Of a DNA stretch of 64,000 bases, positions 53,399 through 64,000 are shown in pieces. The stretch covers positions 36,161,249 to 36,225,248 of the forward strand of contig OZ038423.1 of assembly GCA_964036155.1 (NCBI GenBank). The letters run 5' to 3'. The notes beneath the pieces are model-generated. The model was not told where the DNA came from, did no database searches, and saw nothing but the letters and a program-made list of their open reading frames with translations. How positions within the stretch are numbered: position 1 is the stretch's first letter; each line of letters starts with the position of its first letter. The position numbers were made by a program, and so were the translations under genes. This stretch comes from Diploscapter coronatus (Eukaryota > Nematoda > Chromadorea > Rhabditida > Rhabditidae).

Positions 53399-56300
53399 TC
53401 ACATCTTCAGCACGTTCAACTTGAAATAGTCCGGACGCGCCTGTGGGTACATCTTTCGAGCCAGGTTCGTCTCTGAAAATTGGAATTAAAAGAATTCATA
53501 ATTAAATATCGTAAATTTTATAAGAGCTTACAAAAAATATTGACTGTGTTTAAAAAGAACTGAAAATAAAGAAATCATTGAAATAGCTGTTTCTTAACTC
53601 TGAAATTGAGTTTTAAAATTTCATTTTCTTTCAAAATGACAAAAATCCCCTTACTGCTAAGCGGCTTCATGGATTTCCTGCTGTCTTCCGAAATGGACAG
53701 CGCTGTTTCGCTGTCGGGCATTTTGCCCTCCCACTCGAATGGCTGAAGATCAACTAAACCAATTAGCTAAAAAAGGCTTGAAGAAAATATCTTTATCTTT
53801 TCTAATATTATTTCCCTTGTGTTTATCAATGGAGTAAAAAGTCACTCAAAATATTCACTTGAATCATTTTTAAAACATGCAGAGAAATGTTTTAAAAATT
53901 TCAATTTTCTATTTTTCCCGCTCCGTTCAGTATACTGAATTAGACTTCGAAAAGATGCAATTTGAATAGTTGTTGATATTTTCATAAGGAAATTAAACAC
54001 CGCTTTCAACGCGTCATATTGATATAGATTGTAAAAATGGCATTTAACTGGTTTTTGAAGCGTATTAAAACGATTGAACTTTGAATTAAGAAGGAAAAGT
54101 TAATACATGGAGAAAGGACCCCTTGACGCGTTTGAGTCCATCAATGAGCGTGCTGTAGAGCTGCAAGTAGTCGGGTCGATCGCTGTACGACAGCGTCTGC
54201 AGGTACTTGGAGATCGGAATCAACTCCAACGGGCACGGCTTAAACGTTGAAACATTGACGGGTTTGATAAGTCGCATAAGATGAATCATAGAAAATTTGT
54301 CCTAGTTAGAAAGACAATACATGAATCGTTTTCTGAACCAAAAGCATGCTTCAAAAATGATGGGAATAAAATTCGCCATTTAGAAAATATCGAATGCAAC
54401 TCTTCGTGACTATTAATAGATTTCGAGAAGAATACAAAAATAATTGGTTTCTTTCAAAATTGATGCTCCTACATGTCGCTAGTTGAATTATAAAAGATAA
54501 AAAGTTCGAAAAATATGCTTCAAAAAATTGCCAAAAAATAAGAAAACCCACCATGTCAATGAAAAGGTTCTCAAAGGAAAAGATTTTTTTTTTTTTTAAA
54601 TCCGTACCTTGAGTAATTTCTCGGATGGGGTTACGCGTTTTTGCCGCTCGATTTCGACCTCGTCCGTGAGGGCCCTCCAAGGGAGTCCCACTTGCAGCTC
54701 CACCAACATGTACAGCCAACACCAGAGGTCGTCTACCCGACCCTTTAAATATCTTCTTAGCCAAAAATAGGAATCTTAGTCATCTTTCAAATTCATCTCT
54801 TAAAATGATTGAAATACGTTTCAAAAAGTCGAAATCTGTCAATTTAAATTGAAAGGTGTCAATGCGATGTACGGTTTCATTTCAATTGTTCTAATAAAAA
54901 AATTACAAGTATGAAAAATAAAAGTAAATTTGATTAATTTTTTTATGGATATTTGTTAAATCAGACCTGCTCTCTGCACTCGTGGGTGGCGATGCTACAG
55001 TACCTGGGCGTGCCTCGGAAAGTCTGCGCCCCACCACGCGGCATTCGAAGTCCAGTCATCCCGAATTTGTCTTTTGCAATGAATGAACGAACCATTCCTG
55101 AAAACAAGTGAATATGTTTTAGAAAATTTCTGTGCAGACTTGCAGCGTCTTCTAGCCGCATGAAGCGAGACAGTGTGCCTTTTCGGAGGAGAAAAAGAGC
55201 ATGCCTCCTTCTCGTCTCTCGAAAATATCTACTTATCTCGTTTCATGCGGTTAACCGCACAGCTCGAAAACATTGCGACGTCTGTTTATATTTTTCTGTG
55301 GAAAATTATCCATCTAATATGGATCAGTCACTTTATATCAAGTAATTAAAAATTCTCAGTAAGCAATTTATCACAATCTGTAATTGAAAGGTATCATTTT
55401 TGAGGCGTTAACTATTTCAAAATTGAAGTTTGTTTCAAAGAATCTACATATTACTGGCAAAGAAGGTAAAGTTCGATGTTTTTACAATATCAAACCTCTG
55501 GAAAAAGCATAAAAATAGGAAAATTTAGGGTTGCAGTTTTGCAAAGCACTATTCATACCGTAGTCGATGAGATAGAGCTGTCTGGCATCTCTGCCAACGA
55601 GGCCGACCATAGTGTTGCCTGGCTTGATGTCGCGATGGATGAAGCCGCATTCGTGCACCTCAAAAATGAATTTTTATGAAATACAAATGGCAAAGTAGGA
55701 CTAAAATTTTCAGAATTTTTTTATATGAACCGTAATCCCTGAAACATAGTCAATGTAGAAATGTAATTTTCATTACTGATTAGTCAGTGTGAGAAGAACT
55801 GAACAAAATTGCATCCCCAGTTGATAAGATTTTCTCGATCTTGAAATAAAGCGGCTATTTTTCTTTATCAACACCATTTCACTTCAAGAAAATGAGAAGT
55901 CTTTCCACAATTAGAGTTTTTTTACAAACTATTATGATGATGAAGATGCTACCTGTTTGATAGCGTATAAACTGAGGATGGCGATGCGAAGGATGGTCGA
56001 ATCGGAGAACGGCTTGTTGGCCTGTCTTTTTAGGGCCATCAAGTCCTTGCCGCACATGCTCATCACGATGAAACTGCAAAATATCTCCAATAAGCTTAAA
56101 AAATATTCAACCTGTGATAATGAGTTTCGGGCAAATAGTCCCCAATTCTCAAACTTGAGATATTCGTTCAAAATATTTTCATGAAAAGACTTGTATCGTT
56201 GGCTGGAGAGAAAGTCGAGATATTCGTGCAGAAGAGAAACGAGAGACGAATAGCGTAGTTTTTGAACATCGACGTTATCTCCGATCAATAATAGTATTTT

Positions 56301-57254
56301 TAGATTAAAATTTTGAATTTCTACGTTTCAAAAATCCAATAAGTTCCAAAGAAATATTGTTAGATAGTAGTTATTTCTTCCCGATCTGTACAGCTCGCAA
56401 CGTTTTCAAATCGCGCGGTTAATCACATGAAACGAGATAAGTAGATATTTTCGAGAAACGAAAAGAAGGCATGCTCTTTTTCTCCTTCTCTGAAAAGGCA
56501 CACTGTCTCGTTTCATGCGGTTAGAAAATGTTGTAACGTCTGGGAACCTGTATTTATCTCGGAGGCCCGAGTCGATGAGTCTGAGCGTTTGCGGCGAGCC
56601 ACGGAGCTGCCGTAGAACGTGCGCCTCGAGTTTCAGAAGACCGCCCTCCGTTAGATCGGCTTCTACCTAAAATAATCCTTCAAAATTTTAAGAAAGGATA
56701 TTTTTTCTTAAGTTTCGTCTAAAGATTATTGACCATTTTCATCCCTTCAGTTTCTATCCATCTCAACACATTTTTTGTTTTAGAAAGTTTTTCCCGCCTT
56801 AATTTTCTTCAAATGTAATTTCTTTCATTACATTTGTTTTCAAAGAAGGATTATATTATATTAGTTTCTAATTGCCAACCTTCATCGCAGCGAAGAAGCC
56901 CGGTCGGGTTCTGTCCTCGACCTTGAAGACGGCGCCCATTCCGCCCTCGCCCAGCTTCTTCACCACCTTCCAGCGTTTCGCTATTATCTGTAAGTTTTCT
57001 GCTTATTTTTTAGTTAAAGAACCAATTTGATAAGTTTCATGTCGATCTATTACATTGATCCTTTTCTTTCAAGAATGTTGTCTACGTTTGGCCTCTACCA
57101 AATTTTCTTGTAAACTATGGCTTGTGCGCTTCAAAAATCTAAAATTCAGAATATTGAGCTCTGCATTTTGTGTTCCATTTGTGGTATTACTTTTGATTTT
57201 CTCCTTCCAACCCACCTTTCCTTCCGGGAAATTGATGATGGGTTCGTCGCTCAT
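53399..57254 (-). CDS. CK1-group protein kinase, tau-tubulin-kinase-like
   Basis: Ten exons: 57254-57216, 56987-56880, 56666-56548, 56073-55953, 55658-55559, 55097-54967, 54742-54608, 54238-54107, 53742-53655, 53472-53399; 348 aa, essentially just a kinase domain. Motifs: [19 protein letters not shown] (glycine loop ~26-31), the lysine in FFAAMK (~49), [11 protein letters not shown] (helix C), [13 protein letters not shown] (catalytic loop ~135-147), LIDYG (DFG equivalent ~161-163), [20 protein letters not shown] (CK1-type activation and P+1 region) and [20 protein letters not shown]. All catalytic residues are present, so it should be active on Ser/Thr. This short form with no C-terminal extension is typical of the worm-expanded TTBK-like class, many of which are germline or sperm kinases; that role is not shown here. 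Acceptors at 55658 (GAG), 54742 and 54238 (AAG) are unusual. Introns 3 and 5 carry two copies of one MITE family. The start ATG may overlap the end of the upstream gene. Confidence 0.9.
55136..55283. repeat. Inverted-repeat element, family 2, in kinase intron 5
   Basis: Begins CAGACTTGCAGCGTCTTCTA, has CCGCATGAAGCGAGACAGTG and the inverse CTCGTTTCATGCGG, and ends GAAAACATTGCGACGTCTG. A central palindromic part has GAAAAAGAGCATGCCTCCTT. It shares about 150 bp with the copy at 56391-56542, which is oriented oppositely. Confidence 0.75.
56391..56542. repeat. Inverted-repeat element, family 2, abutting a kinase splice donor
   Basis: CAGCTCGCAACGTTTTCAAA, ACATGAAACGAGATAAGTAG, then TGTCTCGTTTCATGCGGTTA and a right end GTTGTAACGTCTG that stops at or overlaps the GTTCCC donor of exon 3 (56542-56547). 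It is the inverse of the copy at 55.1 kb and the best-preserved arm pair of the family. Confidence 0.75.
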
Positions 57255-60200
57255 TGCGCCTCGGCTTCAATCTGCTTATCTTCTTCCCCGTCCTTGTTCC
57301 TTCGCTCCTTCTTGCCAGCCTTCCGTCCCGCAGTTCGTCCCAATTTGAACCGACTTTCCTTGCCGAGCCGTCTTCGAAAATTGCCGAACGAGAAGTAAGT
57401 GAGAAGAAAATGAACACAAAAGTGAATTCCGATCGAAAAAGAATAAATGCAAATTTACAATTCCACAAATGTATGCAAATTCGAGAAAAAATAGAGGAAA
57501 ATGATACAACAAAGGCGAATCTCAAGAAAATGATAGAAAAATGAAAAGTAGGAAAGAACCAACCTGATTCGGACTTTTCCGGACCAGTTTCTGTGCTCCC
57601 CTTTCTCCTAGTCGATCCAAAAATGATGTTGTTCAGTCGGGAATTGTCGGTTTGATTGATTCGTTCCCGGATCTTCTCGACGTTTATTCGAGCTCCATCA
57701 GGAACAAGACCCACGAAGCGCCAGCCCTCGGCTGAAAAAATTTAGAGGAATTGCATAAAAAAGATTTCCAATGTTTTTTTTCATTTTTATTTTTCGAAGA
57801 ATAGCATTTCATAGACATTGATAAATTATCGACTTTTTAATAAGCCTTGCGACGTTTTCCACCGCAAAAACTCGGTCATCGTCGCCCGTCCCATTATTAA
57901 GGATAGTAATTCAAAGCTGACTGGAATAATTTGCCACATAAGGGTGGATATTTGCGGTGGAAAATATCCAAACGTCTGTTCCTGAAGCCTACCAACAACT
58001 TTCAAAACGGTCGCCATCGCGGTTTCGCACTTTGGGCAAATCGTTGGTAAAGTTTCGTTGAAATTCCTTATCCTCTTTCTTTTCTCCAGTTCCAATTTTC
58101 TGTGCAGCAATTTCGTCCAGCCCTCGGAAGTCTGGGGTATCGTACCTGAGAATTTCGAATTTTGAAAAAACTTGCGGAGAAGAAAATTACCGCATTGAAA
58201 GTCTTCGTTGGCGATGCGTATCCGCCGAGAAACACTTCCAAGCAGAGCGAGGGCCGCCCAAGATCTGTATTAAGAACACTTGCGCGTGAAACATTTGATT
58301 TTTTACTAATAAAATGTTTCAAATTGATGCCTTTCCATAATTATCAGGAAGATTTCAAATGATAGTAAGAAATGAAAGGATGATTTTTATGAATAGGAAA
58401 AAAACAAATTCCCAACCTATGCATTTTGCACTGTCGACAGGCTTCCGTGTCGGTGTTCTTTTCATCCTTCCCATTTTCAGTGCTTTCAGGCGAATCGTCG
58501 TCTTCAGTTTCTCCACTTCCACTCGTCTGAGGTCGTTCTTCGACTTGGTTCACTGGTTTTGGCGCTAATTCTGAAACTTAGCATTTCATTTTGTAAAAAT
58601 GAATTTCAGAAAATCTACTTCTATAAAATTAATGTTTTGAGTGATAAGGACATAATAGCATAGTGAATAAAACCAATCACCAACTAAACTATGCTTCAAG
58701 AAGAGCATTTATAGACAATGAATAGGATTTGAGTAATGAGGACGTAGTAAAGTGTAAATTTGAATCTACAAATGTAAATCTTCAACTTGCAATATATGCA
58801 GAAAGACAAACTAGAATAGCGTTAAAATAGTAGATGGAGAAAAATAAGACGAAAAACTAAAATTTCTACCTGGGACATATTGTAGCGCACTCAGCCTTGC
58901 TTCCAGCCAGGCGACGTCTTCTCGACTCTCAACTCGCTCCACGTTGTTTTCGACATCATTGAATTCCGTCGTTTTCACTGAAAATTCCATTTCTTCTTCA
59001 TGAAAGGAAAAAGTTAATTAGATGGCTATTATTTTTAAAAAAATCTTTTCTGATTAAAAATCATTGAATTTTAGTGATCTTCATTGAAAAATCAAATTTT
59101 GACTTTGAAGGGAACTTTCCAACCTTCAATCAACGTCTCGACATTCTCCTCCGGCTTCGTAATCACGTTCGAATTGGTTTCAATCTGCGCGCATAATTTG
59201 ACTGTCTGAAGGTTCAATTTTAGAATGCCCGTAAAGCAATAGATTTACAATAAGAAACTACCTTATCCGGGAAGTTCTCTTCGAATCTCGTCGTCGTCAT
59301 AGTTGTGATTCTGGGTCTTGTGAGGGGCTGAAAATTCGATTTTTTCAAAGCATTTATTTTTGCAATAAAAAATTAAAAATTACTTTTCCCATGGGTCGGA
59401 CGACTTTCACGATTCTGGGCCCACTTCTTTTGACTGCGACAGGAGAGCCTGTACTCGGTTTATTCCCAGCTGCTGTAGCCCTCGTCACCGCAATGGGTCC
59501 TGTGTTTACGTCATTCTGCTGCTGCTGTTGAGCCCGCTCATTGTCAGCAAATAATTGTCGCTCCAAAATCAAATTCGGGAAATCCACGGGAACAGAAAGG
59601 GCCAACTCAGCTAAGGCCTTTGCAGCGTTGCCGATTGTTACCTGAATTCAAAAATACGATATTTTGATGATAAAAGTCACAAATGATTTTCAAAGGGAAT
59701 GGACCAAAACGAACAGGAGAACCGAAGGGAGATTTATATTTTCAATCAATAAGAAATTTGAAACGCATGTGAATCCAATAATAAGTTGAAGAATTACTTT
59801 ATCATCAGGATTTTTGTTAATTAAATAGAGATAATTGATACAAGAATATCGAATAATCAGTTAATTCTTAGATAAATGAAAGTTGTGAAACGTATGCAAA
59901 CATGAAGATAGAAACATACAAACATACCGTTGGAATAAATCGGACATTCTCCAATTCGGTGGGACCTTCCAATTGAAGTAGTGTCCGCAAAGACTCGCTC
60001 TCGACAACGTGGCCGTCGGATTCCTCAAAATAGGATATTATCATTTTGAAAAGTTATCGAAAATGCGATTTTCAGTATATGCTTCATAAGTTGAATATCG
60101 GCTTTTGAGTAATTCTTTCATCTGGAGTTGCGTATATTTCAGAAGATTCTCATAGATTACTACATTCAGACATTTCATTTTTAGTATTTTTCAGTTTTTT

Positions 60201-63200
60201 ACTAATTTATCGGAAAAAATTTGACTGATTCTTGGAAGTGAGTGCCTCGTTCAAAATGATAATTCCCCGAAAAACAAAATTAGTCCTAACTTTCAACTAT
60301 TAATGTTTTGGATATGTTTCAAACTTTTGCTAAAGCTTCTTTTAAAAAACCACCTAATTAATGAGGATGGAGCTGTCTGCCAAATGGATAAAATAATTCT
60401 ATCAAATAGTCCTATCAAATATTTCATTTTAGTTATGTTTCGAACTTCCACAAGAATCTCGCGGAAAGTTTCATAAATAACCAGTTTAAGAAATACGAAT
60501 AATCATTTATATCAAATACAAGTCTTCAATAGACCCACCAAAATAGTCCTGGCCCTGTTGAGAATGTCCTCTCGAGTGACATCCGGCGTGCCGTTCCTCT
60601 GCCTCTCTGCCATCTCCTCTCCTGTCAGAGGCATCGACGTCCGCTTCACCAAATTACTCAACGCATTCAGAGAGTCACTGAAAATAAATAAATAAAATTT
60701 TAGAATCTAAAAGAAAAGTATCTTCTGAAAAATGAGGAAAGAATAAAATAAAAGCTTTGAAAAAAGATTAAATGCAAATCAAGTTGAGAAAGATTTACCC
60801 GTCCCCAGGTTGGCCTATTTTCTGGTGATTTTTTCGTTCCACAAAAGAAAAAAATGAACTCTGATCGAGACTGATGGAATTTTCACTCATTCTTTTTATC
60901 AACGATATTTGCTCTAAAAATTGATCTAGCTTTCCAGTGAATTTTTTCCAAAGAAAGTTTTTACAGGGAAAATTAACGAGTTTTCTTCAAAAACAATCAA
61001 CTCAGTCCGAATTATTGTAAGAAAAGGGGACATGGAGATGAGATTTCATTTTGAAAATTTTGAAAGTAAAGAATATTTCGCATTTTGTTCCCGTCAAAAA
61101 TATAAAAAATGAGAGGAAAGAATGAATGTAAAACGAGCAGCCGCAAAACAGACATATTATGATAGATGATGAGAGTGAAAATGGAGAATGAAGATAGGGA
61201 AGGAAAGAGTTGAAATGAAAGAAGGAAGGAGGAAAGGATACCTTGAGAACTCTGTCTAGGAAAAAGACGAAGGATAACTTGAAGACGGGATAAGATATGC
61301 TCAAACTAAATTTAATGATGACTATGACCTTTTTAGATGTAGAACCGAAGGTGGATTTCCGAGGCTTAGGTATCTATAATTTGAAACTGATCTAGTTATG
61401 ATCTTGAAAAATCAGAAATTCTAATAAATTTAAAATATAGCATAATTATGTTGGAACTCTCAAAGATGAGAAATGTGCATCCAAATGCGTTACAGAATAT
61501 TGCGAAAAGATATCGATAAAATGCATGATATTACTATTCGAAAATTCAGTTCCAAACCTAGAAAGAAGGAAAAATATTGAAGACACCTCTACACGCTTGC
61601 TTGCCTTCCATTTTTATGTCCAAATAAGAATTCCCTTCCTCTCCTTCTCTAGGACTGTCGTAGCGTTCTCGATTGCTTTAGAAATTATGCCTCTGGGAGC
61701 CTTCGCCTCCCTTATTCTGTGCAACCACAACTAGTTTCCCATTTTTGGATCAAACATTTCGAAATAGGCATGTCCCCACTCTCTCCCTTTCTCTAACCTA
61801 ATTAATAATAGAGCGTGAGAAAGTAGACGAGGGTTTTCATTTATTTTTTGAAAACAATGATTTTTTAAAAGAACCTAAATTTAAAGCAGCAAATTTCTAA
61901 GTTTACAGAAATTTGAAAATTCTAAACCAATTAACAATGAAGTATTGTAAAATAATCAGAGTCTGAAATTTTTGAAGAAAAAAAAACTTGTTTCCTCAGG
62001 ATATCCAAACTTAGAATGAGAAGATTTGCAAAAACTTGTAACTTTTGATCTAATAACGAAGAAAATTAGAGTAAAAGACCTTGAAATTTGGTAAAAATTG
62101 ATTTTTTCAGTGGCTAGCCAAAACCCTCGGGTATTTTTAGAAAGTAATTTGAGTGCGAAGGAATAAATCTTCAAGAGATCGATTTTTATTTCTTGCAGAA
62201 AAGACCATAGATTCTAGAAATTTGCTAAAAATATTGTAATTCTAAAGGAAATGACTTTGTTATTTTAAATGCCAATTTAGAGCAAAGCACATTTTCTAGA
62301 AAAAATCACAAAAATATGTTTCAACTACAAATATAAGCTGAATTTAGCGCTTTGGAGTTCTTGTAAAGCTGATACTTCATTCGAGCCTTCAAACCATTAT
62401 AGATGATGATAGTAAAGCACAGAGACAAGGATAGGCAGGTAGATAGGGAAGTAAAATGAGAGAGTTAGATAGAGAGAGGCCGAGTTTGTGTGAAAAGTGT
62501 GAAAAATGAGCTAATGATTCAGGGAAATGCTTGTCTGTTCCTTTAAACCTCTCCTTTTCACACTAGTTCTCTCTTCATCTCTACTTTTTTCCGCATCTCT
62601 TCATACTATTTTCATTTTCTCTGCCACTTATTCCCTCTTCATTTTCAATAATCTCTAATCTATCTCCATTTCTTTTTCACTTCTTTTGACGACTCTATTT
62701 CTTGTGGACAGCTGACGATGACCACAAGGATATTGGAGCAATCTCTAGATGGACTAATGTATGAGGGAAAGCTGGAAATAGTATTGAATTTGAAGAGAGC
62801 GAAAAGGAACGCATGAAATTAGAGATTATTAGGAAATTATGAGGAGAGAAAGATGAGAGAAAAATAAATTGAGAGAGCAGGGAAAGAGAAAAGTTAGAGA
62901 TAATTGAAAATGAAGAAAGAAGAGAAGTTAGAGAAATTAAATGTTGCTCTAGGCAATAAGCAATGCAGTTGAATGATCATGAAGGAAGATGCGCTGTTTG
63001 AAGATATTTGAAGTGAGCGAATATAAAGGGGGAAGATCTAATGAAAATTGAAATCCATGACAACTTTAACAATATGCTTCAAAAGATAGTAAAAAGACGC
63101 GCTAAATATACCCACTTTTATGGGCCAGAATGTGAGGGCATAAAATAATAAATTTGCCAGATATGTTTCAAGAAATACTAAAATCAGTCAAAAGGGGCAT

Positions 63201-63958
63201 ACTTTGATTCGCATGTTCGACTTAGTGGAGAATTAATAATAAAAAAATAACAATTTGCACTAACCCGAAGTTCCTCTGTTCATCCATTTCGGGACTGCTC
63301 TGACTTCGTTGCTTCAGTGAATTGGGGCATTTGAACGTGAAATCGTCATCGACTCCGCTCATTTCCTGCGGCTGTTGCTCCGCCAAAACACGATGCACTC
63401 CAGAAGGCAATTTAGTCGATTTCGGACGAGACGCTGAAAATGGACGCTTCAATTAATCTCCTCTGACATTTTCTTGAGCTTTTAGTCTTAGGTGATTTGA
63501 AATACACAGCTAGAAAAACAGAAAAGTCACGATGCTTGAACGAAATTGAGCAGAATTTTAGAAATGCCAATATTTGACTATAGGAAAACAAAGTATCGAA
63601 ACAAGATCGCTATTATGGTCTCCGAGAAACATACCCAAAAAAGTCAAAGAAAACATTCAAAGTACCTTCAACTTCGCCATTCTGCTTCGGTACTTCCGCA
63701 TCGTAATTGTCATAAGTGGATAATTGCCCTGCCTGATAGGCGACTGCATCTGTCAATCTTGCTTGAAGCCGTTCGATTTCCTTCTGAAAATATTAAGAAA
63801 ATTAGCTTTTGAAAAGGAGCCGATTTCTTTTATTTTACAAGAAAGGGAAATCTAAAAATTACCCTTTTCCCCATTGCCGAAAGTCCATCGAAAACCTTCA
63901 ACAATAATTCGGAGCTATATTTTTCCACTTCCACGAAATAGATGATCACTTGAGCAGC
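57187..63958 (-). CDS. Unidentified protein with CxxC pairs, 5' end beyond the right edge
   Basis: Thirteen exons join in frame: 63958-63863, 63783-63666, 63433-63265, 60677-60539, 60023-59928, 59641-59384, 59327-59262, 59205-59124, 58977-58870, 58570-58417, 58264-58191, 58145-57993, 57731-57564 (about 527 aa). A terminal exon should lie within 57382-57187. Order: a helical start (YSSELLLKVFDGLSAMGKRK, ERLQARLTDAVAYQAGQLS, a likely coiled coil); a Ser/Pro/Gln-rich middle with RAQQQQQNDVN; an acidic segment (SGSGETEDDDSPESTENGKD); then CRQC, FQCGG and ICPKCETAM, which could form a zinc site. Two short similar stretches, TSEGWTKLL and AEGWRFVGL, follow. The first in-window exon starts at a TTATTCAG acceptor, so more exons lie to the right. 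The terminal exon is ambiguous: the phase-consistent reading from 57382 ends with TAA at 57187, inside the kinase first exon; another frame ends with a TGA overlapping the kinase ATG. Family not recognised. Confidence 0.6.
57848..57980. repeat. Inverted-repeat element, family 1, best-preserved copy
   Basis: GACGTTTTCCACCGCAAA (57851-57868) is mirrored by TTTGCGGTGGAAAATATCC (57951-57969). The interior reads CCCATTATTAAGGATAGTAA, TTCAAAGCTGACTGGAATAA and TTTGCCACATAAGGG. It lies in the last long intron of the unidentified right-edge gene, about 13 nt from an exon. Confidence 0.7.
60678..63264 (-). other. 2.6-kb intron of the right-edge gene
   Basis: Far longer than the typical 50-500 nt introns here. 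Both bounding exons are in compatible phase (GG|T). It holds purine- and pyrimidine-rich runs (62530-62700 pyrimidine-rich, 62770-62940 purine-rich) and four or more TATGYTTCA motifs (for example about 62311, 63072 and 63160). No nested gene is supported. Confidence 0.5.
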
Positions 63959-64000
63959 CTGAATAATAAAATAACAAGATATGATTGATGAAAATGAACA

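Noticed and set aside
57187..57714. 175-codon uninterrupted minus-strand frame treated as one exon
   Set aside because: Its middle (about 57390-57560) is Phe/Ile-rich AT sequence typical of introns here and is bounded by a GTTGG donor; only the ends are exon-like.

Overview
This window looks like a gene-dense piece of an animal nuclear genome, most probably a nematode. The evidence is small intron-split genes, 3' splice sites that are mostly TTTTCAG-like, TTTCAG-like sites just upstream of several start codons (possible spliced-leader acceptors), a kinase of the CK1/tau-tubulin-kinase-like type expanded in worms, and UBL5 and adenosylhomocysteinase proteins close to the Caenorhabditis sequences as I remember them. 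Introns are AT-rich, and exons of most genes have GC-rich third positions. I see no rRNA, tRNA, CRISPR or prokaryotic feature.

Layout, left to right. 1-1340: one exon of an unidentified minus-strand gene that runs off the left edge. 2650-14185: sin-3, minus strand, which I could join across 30 exons into one 1122-residue frame (PAH1, PAH2, PAH3 and the HDAC-interaction region). 15134-18271: a purple acid phosphatase, minus strand, 10 exons. 20693-23959: exons of an unrecognised minus-strand gene, with two further GC-rich exons downstream. 25041-26744: a plus-strand kelch-repeat gene with unusual AT-rich codons and tiny introns. 27906-31096: ahcy-1, minus strand, 13 exons. 32673-33041: ubl-5, plus strand, divergent from ahcy-1. 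34296-43841: a 25-exon, 886-residue minus-strand gene that I cannot identify. 45597-47877: a REEP5/YOP1 gene, minus strand. 51226-63958: three closely packed minus-strand genes that may form an operon: an unidentified gene with CxxC pairs (5' end off the right edge), a CK1/TTBK-like kinase, and a RING-H2-like protein with one hydrophobic segment.

Mobile DNA is represented by short non-autonomous inverted-repeat elements, mostly inside introns: a hAT-type element with a perfect 8-bp target duplication, several smaller CAGGGYTG-ended elements, and two other families with three and four copies that share terminal motifs. No transposase gene is visible. A short motif, TTGAARCRTA in the sense direction, recurs in the longer introns and is absent from the kelch gene.

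The genes are mainly housekeeping: chromatin repression (SIN3), the methylation cycle (AHCY), splicing modification (UBL5) and ER shaping (REEP5). They do not form one pathway. Exon coordinates were worked out by hand from splice-site consensus and reading-frame continuity; no alignment was run.
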